From Elephas maximus indicus (lineage: Eukaryota; Chordata; Mammalia; Proboscidea; Elephantidae), in NCBI RefSeq assembly GCF_024166365.1, contig NC_064842.1:19439001-19503000 (forward strand): 64,000 bases of DNA, read 5' to 3'. Each line of letters opens with the position of its first letter. Position 1 is the first letter of the stretch. Under the pieces are notes generated by a model, which was not told the origin of the DNA, made no database searches, and worked only from the letters and a program-made list of their open reading frames with translations. Below are positions 21,985 through 32,899 of the stretch, piece by piece. A program made the translations under genes and the position numbers.

Positions 21985-22290
21985 CACTCTTTCACCCATG
22001 CAATAAGTATTTACTTAATACTTATCGAACATCTACTATGTGCCAAAAACCCGTTGCCGTCAAGCTGATTCCAATTCATAGCAACCCTACAGGACAGAGT
22101 AGAACTGCCCCGTAGGATTTCCAAGGAGTGCCTGGTGGATTTGAACTGCCAGCCTCACTGGTTAGCAGCTACAGCTCTTAACCACTACGCACCAGGGTTT
22201 CCACTATGCGCCAGGCACTAGCAACATACAAGTGAACATGACAAAGTCTCTGTTCTCACGGAGCTTACGTTCTTGAGCACTGTTTTTTTA
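21985..22290 (-). mobile_element. L2 3' end split by an AfroSINE
   Basis: 'TAATACTTATCGAACATCTACTATGTGCCA' (in two parts) and 'GGCACTAGCAACATACAAGTGAAC...ACGGAGCTTACGTTC' are the antisense of the L2 3' end. Confidence 0.75.
22046..22202 (-). mobile_element. AfroSINE short form in L2
   Basis: Duplication ACTATGTGCCA / ACTATGCGCCA (22,035-22,045 and 22,203-22,213), which is part of the L2 'CTACTATGTGCCAGGCAC' motif. Confidence 0.95.
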
Positions 22291-22599
22291 AACTGCAGGT
22301 TGCAACCCATTATAGAACCCTGAAATCATTTTAGTGGGTTGCATGAGCATTATTTTCAACAAATGGAACAGAACTTAACAGAGGACCTCACACATAGTAA
22401 GGTGTTTCCTGAATATTTGGTTTCAGTTACGTGTGTGTACAACTGGTGTGATGTAAACTATATTTCTTAGATAATACAGGATAAAATTATTTGAAAAACA
22501 CTGTTCTAGAAGGGTCCACTGCACTGTACCTCAGTTTAATTCTCATTTTAAAATGTTATTTACCAACAAAGCTATACGTAAAGCAGTCTAGACAACTTT

Positions 22600-22715
22600 G
22601 ATTCAACAAAACGTATGCATACCTCCTATGAGCCAGGGACTCTGATAGACACTAGGGATTTAAGAATGATTCACAGTCCTCACTAAGAATGTAAACAATC
22701 AATCATAATTTGTTA
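22600..22715 (-). mobile_element. L2 3' end fragment
   Basis: 'ACCTCCTATGAGCCAGGGACTCTGATAGACACTAGGG' is a diverged version of the same L2 3' motif. Confidence 0.5.
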
Positions 22716-22819
22716 AGTGTTAAGACAGAAATATGTAATGTGTACCAGATTTGGCATTAACATGGAACAAAATGGCACTACCCTGCCACACAGAATTATA
22801 GATATATACAATGCGATGG

Positions 22820-23575
22820 ATCACTTTTGTGTGGCCTTTCTCACCATGGTCTTGTAACTTCTACCCAAGTGATCAGGCGGGACTGTGCAGATATGGTAAT
22901 TGTGGCCCACCAAAGGGACTGGTCAGTTTTGCCATCCTGCTGGGCTTATGGTGAGCCATCCCAGCAGCTAGGGAGAAGATCCCGGCACCACCAAGGAAGA
23001 ACAGCCAGGAGCCAGCACATCCTTTGGACTCAGGATCCCTGCACGGAAAAGCTCCTGGCAACAGGACAAAGAGAACGAGCTGTAACACTGAAGGCAGCAG
23101 GAGACAGTGTGGTGGGCTTCACAACCCAGGGAGTGAGAAAGCTGAGCGCCTCTGGGGCAGGAGGCTTGCTGGTGGAGTACAGTGCGCCTCTGGGTACTTA
23201 TAGGCAGAGCTAAGACAACTTTGTAACACTTGCCCAAGCAGGGCAGAGGCTGACGGCCAGAGGCGTGCCTGCGAAATTGGCTGATAAGAGACTGTCCTGA
23301 TGGAAGAACTGTATCCTGAGCATTCCTGAACTTGAACTGTAACCTGTTACTTCCCTAATAAGCCCCATAATCGTGAGTATGGTCTGTGAGTTGTGTGTGG
23401 TCACTGCAGAGAATTACGGAACCCAGCACAGAAGCAGAGTGTTGTGGGACGAACAGTTGGTGTCAGAATTCGTAAAGATGGCAGACAGAGGAAGCGTGTC
23501 TGACTTCTGTCTCATAGGAATCAGCCTTGGGCTGTTGTTCTTAATTCTCTTTTCCCCTTGTGAAGTTAGATAAGC
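22820..23575 (+). mobile_element. ERV LTR plus short leader, copy B
   Basis: Inverted relative of 16,730-17,385. Shared blocks in order: 'TGTGTGGCCTTTCTCACCATGG', 'GTAATTGTGGCCCACCAAAG', 'GGACTGGTCAGTTTTGCC', 'CCATAATCGTGAGTATGG', and an 'AACAGTTGGTGTCAGAATT' stretch at the LTR-leader junction. Its middle part differs from copy A. No coding domain follows. Confidence 0.6.
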
Positions 23576-23860
23576 TCAGATACCACCCCCACGCCATTTT
23601 ACACTGTATCACACTTAGCGATTTCAGTCCAACATGTTTATCTTAAAAGAGCAAATTTTGGTCAAAGGTTAGATCATGCATTGCTAAGGGGCACAATGAG
23701 CCAGAATCCAAATAGTTTTACCCTTGAGAAAAAGGAACCATGATAGTGTCTCTGAAATTCCATGGTACTTTTCTTATTGATGATAAAAGTTCTGCCACAG
23801 GTGCCAAAGTCTTTGGTATTTGCCAATTCTTCATGGTTTTAACTTTAGTATACACCTCCA
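23576..23860. other. Unassigned sequence
   Basis: Nothing recognised. Confidence 0.4.
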
Positions 23861-24028
23861 GGAAACCCTGGTGGCACAGTGGTTAAGTGCTATAGCTGCT
23901 AACCAAAAGGCTGGCAGTTCGAATCCACCAGAGGCTCCTTGGAAACTCTATGGGGCAGTTCTATTCTGTCCTATAGGGTCGCTATGAGTTGGAATCGACT
24001 TGACGGCAATGGGTTTGGTTTTTGGGTT
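23861..24028 (+). mobile_element. AfroSINE short form, well preserved
   Basis: Near-consensus copy: 'AAACCCTGGTGGCACAGTGG', 'GGCAGTTCGAATCCACCAG' and 'GACGGCAATGGGTTTGG'. Near-perfect duplication (A/C)A(A/C)ACCTCCA flanks it. Confidence 0.95.
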
Positions 24029-24224
24029 CATAAACCTCCAAGTCCTAAAATATTCCCAATTTAGAATGCAACTTTCTACAATGGAAAATTACTCCTTTCT
24101 CAGTGAATCAGACTTGTACCAGACGACTTTATCTCATATTGTTTGGATATTTCCTGTTAATAGCAATAACTAACATTTGTAGTCTTTAAAAATTCACATT
24201 TACTATCTCATTTTTTTCCTAAAT

Positions 24225-25030
24225 TTTATTTTGTTGTTGAGAACATACACAGCAAAACACACCAATTCAACAGTTTCTATATGTACAATTTAGTGACACT
24301 GACTACATTTTTCGAGTTGTGCAACCATTCTCATACACCTTTTCTGAGTTATTCCTCCCTTATTAACATAACCTCACTTCCCCCTAAGCTTTCTATCTAA
24401 TCTTTCAAGTTGCTGTTGTCGATTTGATCCTATATAGACAGTACTTAAAAGACCATAATGCTCTAGGCAGACCTTTTTTTACCAGTTAAGCTAAACTATT
24501 GCTTGGTTTTAAGATGACTTCAGGGTATATTTTTGATTTAAGGTTTAAAGATTATCTCAGGGCAATAGTATCAGGGGTTCATTCACCCTCCACAGCAAAG
24601 TCTAGAGGCCATGAGAATTTGAAATTCTGTTATTTCCCTTTTCTAATCAGGATTCTTCTACAGAGTCTCTTCTATACAAAATTTCACTAATGGTAACTGG
24701 ACACTACCCACTTCTTCTGGTCTCATAGCAAAGGAGGCAGTTGTTAATGGAGGCAATTAACCGTACATTCCATAAACCTCCTCTTATTCCTGACTCTCCT
24801 TCCTATGTTGTTGCAGGTAAAAAGAGACCAATTGTGCCTTGGATGGCTGCTTACAAGCTTTAAGACCCCAGGCACTACACAACGAACTAGGAGGCAGAAC
24901 AGAAGCACTAAACACATTAGGCTAACTACCTGGGATGTCCCATGAACCATGACCCTAAACCTCCAAACCGAGGAACCAAATCCCATGAAGTATTTGGTTG
25001 TACATAAGCAGTGTCAGCAGCTAATCTTTT
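24225..25030 (-). mobile_element. LINE-1-type 3' UTR, older variant
   Basis: 'TTGTTGTTGAGAACATACAC', 'GAGTTGTGCAACCATTCTC' and 'TTCAAGTTGCTGTTGTCGA' recur at 26,826-27,085. Further in, 'GCTTACAAGCTTTAAGACCCCAGGC' resembles the modules at 1-575 and 27,342. Read as a related LINE-1 3' UTR, antisense. Confidence 0.6.
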
Positions 25031-25059
25031 TTTCTTTTTTTAATCATTGCTGTAAATGT

Positions 25060-26640
25060 ATCTATCACAGAACTCATGCCAGTTCAACTTTTTACAGGTG
25101 TACAACTTATTGACGGTAATTACAATCAACGGCTGTGCAACCCTACCCTTAACCAAATCAATTTTTCCATCACCATTCACACCTCTTTTGCCCTCCCGCT
25201 CCTGCTACCGGTAACCACTAATAAACCCTGGACTCTATACATTTGCCTTTTCCTGTCTTTTTATATAAGTGAGATCATACAATATTTGCCCTTTTGTGAC
25301 ATAACGTCTTCAAGCTCTATCCATATCGTAGCATGTATCAAGATTACATTTCTCCTACTGACTGAGTAGTATTCCATTGTAAGTATGTGCCACACTTCAT
25401 TTATTCACTCATCTGCAGATGGGCATTTAGGTTGTTTCTACCTTTTGGTTATTGTGAATTGTGATACAATGAACACTGGTGTACAAGTCTGTTTGAATCT
25501 TAGCTTTCAAGGCTTTTGGATATATACCTAGGACTGTAATTCTTGGATCATATGGTAGTTCTACTTTTAGTTTTTTTGAGGAATCACCACACCGTCTTCT
25601 ACAATGGCTATACCATTTTGCATTCCCACCAGCAATGGGTAAGGGGTCCAATCTCCCCACATCCTCGTCAACATTTGTTGTTTTCTATCTTCATCTGAGC
25701 CATCCCAGTGGGAGGGAAATGGTATTTCATTGTGGTTTTGATTTGTATCTCTCTGATGGCTAATGATGCTGCATCTTTTCATGTGTCTGGTAGCCACCTG
25801 AACGTCCTCTATGGTGAAATGTCTATACAAGTCCTCTGCTCATTTTATGACAAAGTTGTGTTTTTGTTGTCGAAGTTTTATATATACAGCCATGTGTCAC
25901 TTAACGCCCATGATACGTGCTGTGGAACAGTATGTTATGTGATTTAGACACTGTGTGAACAATGGTGCTTGTGTGGCTGCGGCTCCTCCTGACAGCACTG
26001 AGGCCCCAGATTCCTGTGTCCTGAGCCATGCCCGTGGCCACGGCTGAGTAATGGTGGCCCGAATGCCTCTCCACTTGGGAAGTCCTTTGTGTGCTTTGGG
26101 GTGGGTGGGAGGGGTGCAAGCAGGCTCAGGGGTGATGATCCTGGGTGGCGAGGACTGGGGGTTAGTCTACCCATGGCCTGCCGGCCTCAGGTCCTTATGA
26201 ACCAAACCCACACCAGGGAGCATGCTAACCTGCGATAAGCCAAACTTCAGTCATGCATGAGCCTCAGTTCTGACTTCGGAACTTTAAAGGGTGTCTGGGT
26301 CATAAAGTCCAACCCTTCCTTGTACAGGCAAAAGAGACCAAGGGAGGTGCTTTGTTACATAACACACTCTTGACAGAACATAGAATCGCAGGCTTCTTAC
26401 TCATTTTTCTGTAGGGAATAAAGAGTATACACTTATGGGACCATGGACATGTACGTGGTTGGACAATGCCCAAACGGACATTATGCAGCTCATGACTGTA
26501 TTTTGGTTATTAGATTCTTATCAAATATATGGTTTCCAAAGATATTCTCCCAGTCAGTAGCTTGTCTTTTCATTTTTTTGGTAAAGTCTTTTGATGAACA
26601 AAAGTTTTTAATTTTTATGAGGCCTTATTTACTTATTTAT
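25060..26640 (-). mobile_element. LINE-1 3' region split by a DNA transposon
   Basis: Antisense L1: 'AGTATTCCATTGTAAGTATG', 'CCACCAGCAATGGGTAAGG' and 'GTATCTCTCTGATGGCTAATGA' (25,370-25,765), then, after the transposon, 'TTGTCTTTTCATTTTTTTGG' (26,563). Pieces at 25,060-25,886 and 26,499-26,640 are collinear. Confidence 0.85.
25887..26498. mobile_element. TcMar-type DNA transposon relic
   Basis: It starts CAGCCATGTGTCACTTAACG and ends with the imperfect inverse CATTATGCAGCTCATGACTG. TA lies on each side (25,885-25,886 and 26,499-26,500), the target duplication of mariner/Tigger-type elements. The interior (GC-rich around 25,970-26,170) shows no transposase. Confidence 0.75.
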
Positions 26641-26797
26641 TGGAATCCCTGCTGGCATAGCGGTTAAGAGCTATGGCTGCTAACCAAAAGGTCGGCAGCT
26701 CAAATCCAGCAGGTGCTCCTTGGAAATCGTATGGGACACTTCTACCTTGTCCTACAGGGTTGCTATGAGTTGGAATCGACCCGACAGCAATGGTTTT
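26641..26797 (+). mobile_element. AfroSINE short form at the end of LINE-1
   Basis: Head 'TGGAATCCCTGCTGGCATAG' directly after L1; flanked by TTTATTTATT repeats that serve as target duplication. Confidence 0.9.
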
Positions 26798-26825
26798 TTA
26801 TTTATTTGTTTAGTCTTTTGCTGCC

Positions 26826-27085
26826 TGTGCTATCTCATTTTTTTAATTTTTGTTGAGAATATACACAACAAAAACATACAACCAATTCAAGTTTCCACAT
26901 TTTAGTGATACTGATTACATTCTAATAGTTGTGCAACCATTTTCACTCCCCTTTTCTGAGTTGTTCCTCCCCCATTAACATATACTCACTGCCCCCTAAG
27001 GTTCTCATCTAATCTTTCGAGTTGCTGTTGTCATTTTGATCCCACATAGATAGATCTTAAAACAGCATAATGCTCAAGGTATCTG
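26826..27085 (-). mobile_element. LINE-1-type 3' UTR fragment
   Basis: Collinear with 24,225-24,470: 'TTGTTGAGAATATACACAAC', 'GTTGTGCAACCATTTTCAC' and 'TTTCGAGTTGCTGTTGTC'. Confidence 0.65.
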
Positions 27086-27239
27086 CTATCCTATTTACTA
27101 CTCATTTGATTCACACAACTCTGAACTACTATAAACCCCATTTTATAGATGAGGAAATGGAACATTCGCTGAATGTCTTCTATGTATCTGGCATAGTGCT
27201 AGATGCTTCTCATTCTCGACAACAATTCTGTGATACAGC

Positions 27240-28232
27240 TCAGAGCTTCTCTAACTTTAATGTACATATAAATCACCTGGGGATCATGTTGAAATGCAGG
27301 TTCTGATTCAGTAAATCTGGGGTAGGACTTGAGAGTCTGCATTTTTTTTTTTTTTATTGTACTTTAGATGAAGGTTTACAGAACTAGTTTCTCATCAAAC
27401 AGCACACACATTGTTCTGTGACACCGGTTAACAACGCTTCAACATGTCAACACTCTCCCTTCTCAACCCTTGGTTCCCTATTACCAGCTGTCCTGTCCCA
27501 GTCCCTGCCCCAGGGCTGGTATGCCCCTTTAGTCTTGTTTTGTTCCATGGGCCTGTTCGATCTTTGGCTGAAGGGTAAACCTCAGAAGTGACCTCATTAC
27601 TGAGCTGAAAAGGTGTCAGGGGCCATACTGTCAGGGTTTCTCCAGTCTCTGTCAGGCCAGCAAGACTGGTCTTTCATTTTGAGTTAGAATTTTGTTCTAC
27701 ATTTTTCTCCAGCTCTGTCTGGGGCTCTCTATTGTAATCTCTGTCAGAGCTGTCAGTGGTGGTAGCTGGGCACCATCTCATTGTACTGGACTCAGTCTGG
27801 TGGAGGCCGTGGTAGATGTGGTCCATTAGTCCTTTGGACTAATCTTTCCCTTGTATTTTCAGTTTTCTTCATTCTCTCTTGCTCCCGAAGGGATGAGACC
27901 AGTGGGGTATCCTAGATGGCTGCTCACAGGCTTTTAAGCCCCCAGATTACTCACCAAAGTAGAATGTAGAACATATTCTCTATAAACTATGTTATGCCAA
28001 TTGAGATAGATATTCCCCAAGATCATGACCCCGCCAGCCCCCTGCCCAGCAATTTGGTCCCTAGGGGAGTCTGGATGTGTCTATGGAGCTACCATGACCT
28101 TGCCGTGTACAGGTTGTACTAGCTTTCCCAGTGCTGTGTACTGTCTTACCCTTCACCAGTTTCCACCTGAGAGTCTATATTTTTAATCAACTCCAAGGTA
28201 ATGCCTTAAAAGCCCACGCTTTGAGTAGCAAG
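27240..28232 (+). mobile_element. MER5-like hAT relic split by the LINE-1 module
   Basis: 'CTTTAATGTACATATAAATCACCTGGGG' and 'GTTCTGATTCAGTAAATCTGG' on the left, then 'CACGCTTTGAGTAGCAAG' on the right, form one MER5-type element once the insertion is ignored. Confidence 0.75.
27342..28167 (-). mobile_element. LINE-1-type 3' UTR module, 826 bp, with target duplication
   Basis: Antisense, with poly-A read as poly-T at 27,342-27,354. TGAGAGTCTGCA / TGAGAGTCTATA flanks it (27,330-27,341 and 28,168-28,179). It is non-coding. The sense 5' end begins at a point also seen as the limit of similar modules elsewhere, so truncation within the 3' UTR is likely. Homologous to 14,488-15,097. Confidence 0.8.
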
Positions 28233-28239
28233 ATGCAAA

Positions 28240-28345
28240 TGTTATTATTCCTTCTTTTCAGGTGGCATAACTGAGGTTCAGAAGGGTAAGGGAACTTGCC
28301 CAACTGCATACTGTAATAAATATGTAACTATTAAAAGTAAATTTA
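28240..28345 (-). mobile_element. MIR fragment
   Basis: 'GGCATAACTGAGGTTCAGAAG...GGGAACTTGCCCAACTGC' is antisense MIR core. Confidence 0.6.
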
Positions 28346-28489
28346 CCACCACCTAAATTCAACTTGTATGTCACCAAGAGAGTCTACACAGTAACAAATT
28401 AACTCATTTTTTGGATGCCATTCTAAAATGCATGTTTACTTACTCTTTCATAATAATAATCGTCCATGTGAAATATTAAAGCATGTTAG

Positions 28490-28590
28490 GATGTTCAGTC
28501 AAGTAATTTACCCAAGGTCACACAATAAGTGGCCGAGCTGAAAAAAGAACCCAGGTTTCTTGGCCTTCACCTACCGCTTTTTTTGAAAAA
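28490..28590 (-). mobile_element. MIR fragment
   Basis: 'ACCCAAGGTCACACAATAAGTGG' and 'GAACCCAGGTTTCTTGG' are antisense MIR core. Confidence 0.65.
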
Positions 28591-29390
28591 AAAAAAAAAA
28601 AAAAAACTCTACTTCCTAGTAGATATACTCACATGGCCTTGAGTATCCTGAACAACTTTAGAATAAGCTGGCCATCATTCAAAGTCAGACAGAAGTTAAT
28701 TCACCACTTTTCCTTAAATGCGAAATGACGGTAGGACTTAACCTCTATACTTCACGTATGACCACAAGAAAAAAGTAGGAGCCATCACCTACTGTGTGCC
28801 TAACTTCATATAATGTGGTCACCTTTTCACTAATTTAGTCATGTAGAGACTTCCTATTTGGGGGACTATCACTGAACACCAAATCTGAAGGAGAGGGAAA
28901 ATCCCTAGAGGAAACAATACTTTTGGAAACTGGAATTTAAACTATACTTCAACCAAAGAACTCTTTATACTATTCAGGAAGCTAGAATACGTTCTACAGG
29001 TTATTTTGAGAACTGTTAGAGACAGTTAAACACGTTAAATTCTTTATCTGGTGGTTCTTTTAACTAACTGTTGGGTAATGACCTAGATTGTACAATTACA
29101 CTATGGTACGTACAAACCAATCTCAGGCTAAGTTTATTTTTACAATTTCCACAAATGTTTATAAGCTTATATGTTAGTTCCACTAAGTTCATCTGGCTGA
29201 AAGGCTGAAGACCAACTCTAACACACAAAGCGGAAAAAGGCTATATACAACTAACCCTGGCTTTTTTTCACGTACTGTGATAGAGTCTTTTGCACATTGT
29301 GTCAAACATACAACCACCTGCTTTTAATGCTTCAATCTGAGTAGCATTTTGTTCTCTGCAGAACTATACTCCATTAGATAAACAGGAAAT
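28591..29390. other. Unassigned sequence
   Basis: Single-copy looking, AT-rich. No exon recognised on either strand. Confidence 0.5.
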
Positions 29391-29394
29391 TCCG

Positions 29395-29650
29395 AAGATC
29401 AAGATCACTTTCTAGTGCTTATCATGTGCCAGGCACTATCCTATGCATCTTTCTTAAATTGATTCATATAATTCTTACAGTAACCCTATGAGCTAGGTAC
29501 CTGTACAATCCCTATTTTAGAGATGAACAAAGACACAGAGAAGTAACTTTCTCAAGGTTGTACATACAGCTAAAAAGCAGGAGGTGGGATACAAACCCAT
29601 GCAGCCGGATTCCAGACTACAGTGCAAAGACAGAGAACTGCATTACACCA
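29395..29650 (-). mobile_element. MIR, nearly full length
   Basis: Antisense: 'ATGTGCCAGGCACTATCC', 'ACAGTAACCCTATGAGCTAGG', 'CAGAGAAGTAACTTTCTCAAGG' and 'GATTCCAGACTACAGTGC' in the expected order. Confidence 0.8.
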
Positions 29651-29811
29651 CCTCTTACAACAGATTCCAAATAGTAGGCTTTATGAAGGAGGAAAAAGTT
29701 GAGTACAGCCTCCTGCCCCTGTCTCTGCCTTGACTCTTGTTTCAATGTTACTCTTGCTCTGAACCACTGGGGATGGTTTGTGGCTCTCATCTGCCACGTG
29801 ACAGAAGGTTA

Positions 29812-30025
29812 AGTCAAAAAAACCAAACCCAATGCCAACGACTTGATTCCGATTCACGGCAACCTTATAGGATAGAGTAGAACTGCCCCACAGGGTTCCA
29901 AAGCTGTAATCTTTACGGAAGCAGACTGCCACATCTTTCTCCCACGGAGCAGCTAGGGGTTGAACTGCAGACCTTTCAGGTAGCAGCCAAGTGTGCTTAA
30001 CCACTGAGCCATCAGAGCTCCTTCA
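29812..30025 (-). mobile_element. AfroSINE long form
   Basis: Perfect 11 bp duplication ACAGAAGGTTA (29,801-29,811 and 30,026-30,036). Includes the middle block with 'GTAATCTTTACGGAAGCAG'. Confidence 0.95.
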
Positions 30026-30397
30026 ACAGAAGGTTAGGGGATCCATTAGGATGGCAGAGAGAAGCAGGCCCCTAGAGATGGACAGCCGGACAGAGGGCTG
30101 AACCACCTAAGCCGATGCTGGTGCCTAGCAGCGTTCTTCTATCTTATTCTCCTGCGAAAAGCAGCAATGGACAAAGAGAAGGACACAAAGGAATTGTTTC
30201 AGGATGACAAGTCCTATGGGATTCTGGGGGAGAGTCCAACAAACCATTTTTAAACAGTTACTCTGGACCAAGCTCTGGGGATAAAAAGAGTAGTAAGATA
30301 CTGTCTCTGTCCTCACGCCCACTGCAAAGTGAGGAACTTGCTGTTCAGTACCCACAGATAAAACAGCAACAGGTCAGAAAAAATGGGAATTGAATAG
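30026..30397. other. Unassigned sequence
   Basis: Nothing recognised. A minus-strand open frame at 30,125-30,355 has no domain. Confidence 0.4.
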
Positions 30398-30975
30398 GTT
30401 GTTGTCACTGGGTGCTATGGAGTCAGTTCTGACTTAAAATGACCCTGTGTACAAGAGAACAAAATACTGCCTGGTCTTGCACCATCCTCACAATCGTTAT
30501 GCTCGAGCCCATTGTTGTAGTCACTGTGTCAATCCATCTCGTTGACGGTCTTTCCCTTTTTCGTTGACCCTCTACTTTGCCAAGCATGATGTCCTTCTCC
30601 AGAAGCTGGTCCCTCCTGATAACATGTCCAAAGTATGCGAGACAAAGTCTCACCATCCTTGCTTCTAAGGGGCATTCTGGTTGTACTTCTTCCAAGACAG
30701 ATTTGTTCATTTTTCTGGCAGTCCATGGTATATTCAATATTCTTTGCCAATACCATAATTCAAAGGTATCAATTCTTCTTTGGTCTTCCTTATTCATTGC
30801 CCAGCTTTAGCATGTATATGAGGCGAATGAAAACACCATGGTTTGGGTCAGACACACCTTAGTGCTCTAAGTGACATCTTTGCTTTTTAATACTTTAAAG
30901 AGGTCTTTTGCAGCAGACGTGCACAATGCAATGCATCATTTGATTTCTTGACCATGGGTACTGGTTGTGGATTTT
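30398..30975 (-). mobile_element. RTE/BovB-type LINE, 3' end
   Basis: 5'-truncated antisense copy. The minus frame 30,423-30,797 reads DTFELWYWQRIL...EEVQPECPLEARMVRL, the C-terminal block of the RTE ORF. It ends with the 'TTGTTGTCACTGGGTGCTATGG' terminus. Confidence 0.9.
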
Positions 30976-31020
30976 TATTTACTTTCCTATTTGTTAAAGT
31001 CTTTTCAAAGTAATACATCT

Positions 31021-31218
31021 CTAGGAGCCCTAGTGGCACAACGGTTAAGCACCCCACTGCTAACTGAAAGGCTGGCAGTTTGAATTTATCCAGCAGCTTG
31101 GTGGTAGAAAGACCTAGCGATCAGTTCCTGTAAAGATTAAAGCCTAGAAAACCCTATGGGGCAGCTCTACTCTGTCATATGGGGTGGCTATGAGTCAAAA
31201 TTGACGCAATGGCACCTA
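31021..31218 (+). mobile_element. AfroSINE long form with RTE-like terminus
   Basis: Head 'AGGAGCCCTAGTGGCACAACGG'. It ends 'GACGCAATGGCACCTAG', closer to the RTE terminus (GGCACCTAAC) than to the usual SINE GGGTTTGG end. Confidence 0.88.
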
Positions 31219-31309
31219 GTAAGAGCTACATATATGTGGATGGAAGGAGAGAGAAACAGAAATAAATGTAATGTATTTCTGAAAAAGTTGATAAAAAAAG
31301 ACAAACCTC

Positions 31310-32345
31310 CAACTTGAAAGCATGGTACAATAGGGTGAATGGTAAAAGTATTCCACCAAGTCTCCTCAGCTTAGATGGGTGACGACCGAATGACAGCATG
31401 TTCATATGCTGATTGGAATGATGCAGTAGAGAGGGGAGAAACTGATGAGGCAGAAGAGAGTGGTGACAATTTTAAGACAGAAGTCCTTGTATAGGGTGAG
31501 ATCTAGTACACAGTGCAGGGCTGGACATCAGACAGGGACATGGACAGATAGTTCATGACATGTAACAGGAAGATGGAGCAAAGGAAGTAGTGCTTAAGAG
31601 AGATTTGCTGGACTCACTGAACTTGCCCTAGGACTTGTGGGGTCAAAGAATTATTGGACTGATACTAGACGAATGAACTGGAAAGATAGGAAATGGTAGT
31701 ATGAGATGCCTGAAATCAACATCTTTGGAGGGGTACAATTATTATTTCCAGATCTAGAACATGACCATGAGAATGGGTGGAAAACAAGATAATTATAAAT
31801 GAGGTGGTCAAGGAATTGTGACATCAGCTTATTAGAAGGATCACTTAAATGAATAACAACATCACTAAGAATAATGCTATGAGCGGTGGTGGGGAGCGAG
31901 TGAGTAAACCAGGTTGTGAAGTCTTTAACGAATGAGGAGGGGTTACTGAGCTATCTGTAGATAACCGCAACAAGGAGAGGTAACAATATCTAATCTGACG
32001 GCACGTGCTTTAAAGGAGCTGAGGGCATTAGAGGAATAAGGAATGGTCTGAAAGACGCACTTCTAGGCCCAGTGGTACACAAAGTGGGGGAGAAAAAATA
32101 CTTGCCACATGAGAGAGTACAAAGGAAGCAGTGTCCTCAGGGTCAGCCAGGTTTTAATTAGAGCAAGAAGGTTTGGAAAATATTCACAGAAAAGGCTCAG
32201 GATGTGGGGGATTTTTTGGTCACTGCCAGTCCATGGGTTCCAGGAGCACAGTGGAAGTCAGTTCAGGGAGAGGTGTGAGATTAGGGCAAATAAACAGAGA
32301 CATGCAGCATTCTTCTCAGATGTAGACAGGATGCGGGAGGGAGGG
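31310..32345 (-). mobile_element. L2/CR1-type LINE ORF remnant
   Basis: 'GACAGCATGTTCATATGCTGATTGGAATGATGCAGTAGAGAGG' is antisense to the L2 reverse-transcriptase region. The rest is too decayed for a reading frame. Confidence 0.55.
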
Positions 32346-32351
32346 AGGCTG

Positions 32352-32550
32352 TAATGACTCAGTCAAGAGCACAGACTTTAGTGTCAGAGCTCTTGGTTCA
32401 ATATTGCGCTCTACCATTTATGGCATGATCCTGAACAGGTTCTTCAACTAAGCCTCAGTTTCAACATCTTAAAAAATGAATAAAATGAGGTAATGGGCTT
32501 AGTATAGTGGCTGGCATACAGAAAGACTCAATGTTAGCTCTTTTTATTAC
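32352..32550 (+). mobile_element. MIR
   Basis: Sense copy: 'AAGAGCACAGACTTTAGTGTC', 'TTCAACTAAGCCTCAGTTTC', 'AATAAAATGAGGTAATGGG' and a 'GTGGCTGGCATACAG' end. Confidence 0.8.
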
Positions 32551-32899
32551 AGGACGACTCAATATTGTAAATCTACCAATTTTTCCCCCAAATTATTCCT
32601 AAATTTAATGTCATTGCAACTGAAATCCCAGTGAGGATTTTTTTGATGTGACAAATTGATTCCAAATTTTATCTGAAAATACGTAAGAAAATTATTAAAG
32701 AGGGTAAGAGAAAACTGCATCGCCAGGCATCAAAACATGTTCGAAGGCTATTACCAGAAGACTTGGTGAGAGACCATTCTTAAATGCTCTATTTGAAACG
32801 GCACAGAAATTGTAACACACCATCCTGGCCTATATTGTTCCCTTTTCCAGCTTTATTTTCCTTTCACTTATCACCACTTAACATACTGTATATTTTACT
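32551..32899. other. Unassigned, possibly LINE-1 debris
   Basis: 'GACTCAATATTGTAAATCTACC' and 'ATTCCTAAATTTAATG' hint at L1 ORF2 sequence but are too short to assign firmly. Confidence 0.35.

Noticed and set aside
23861-24028. tRNA gene (A/B-box sequence GGTTAAG...GGCAGTTCGAATCC)
   Set aside because: The promoter boxes belong to the tRNA-derived head of AfroSINE and recur in about forty copies; no cloverleaf tRNA.
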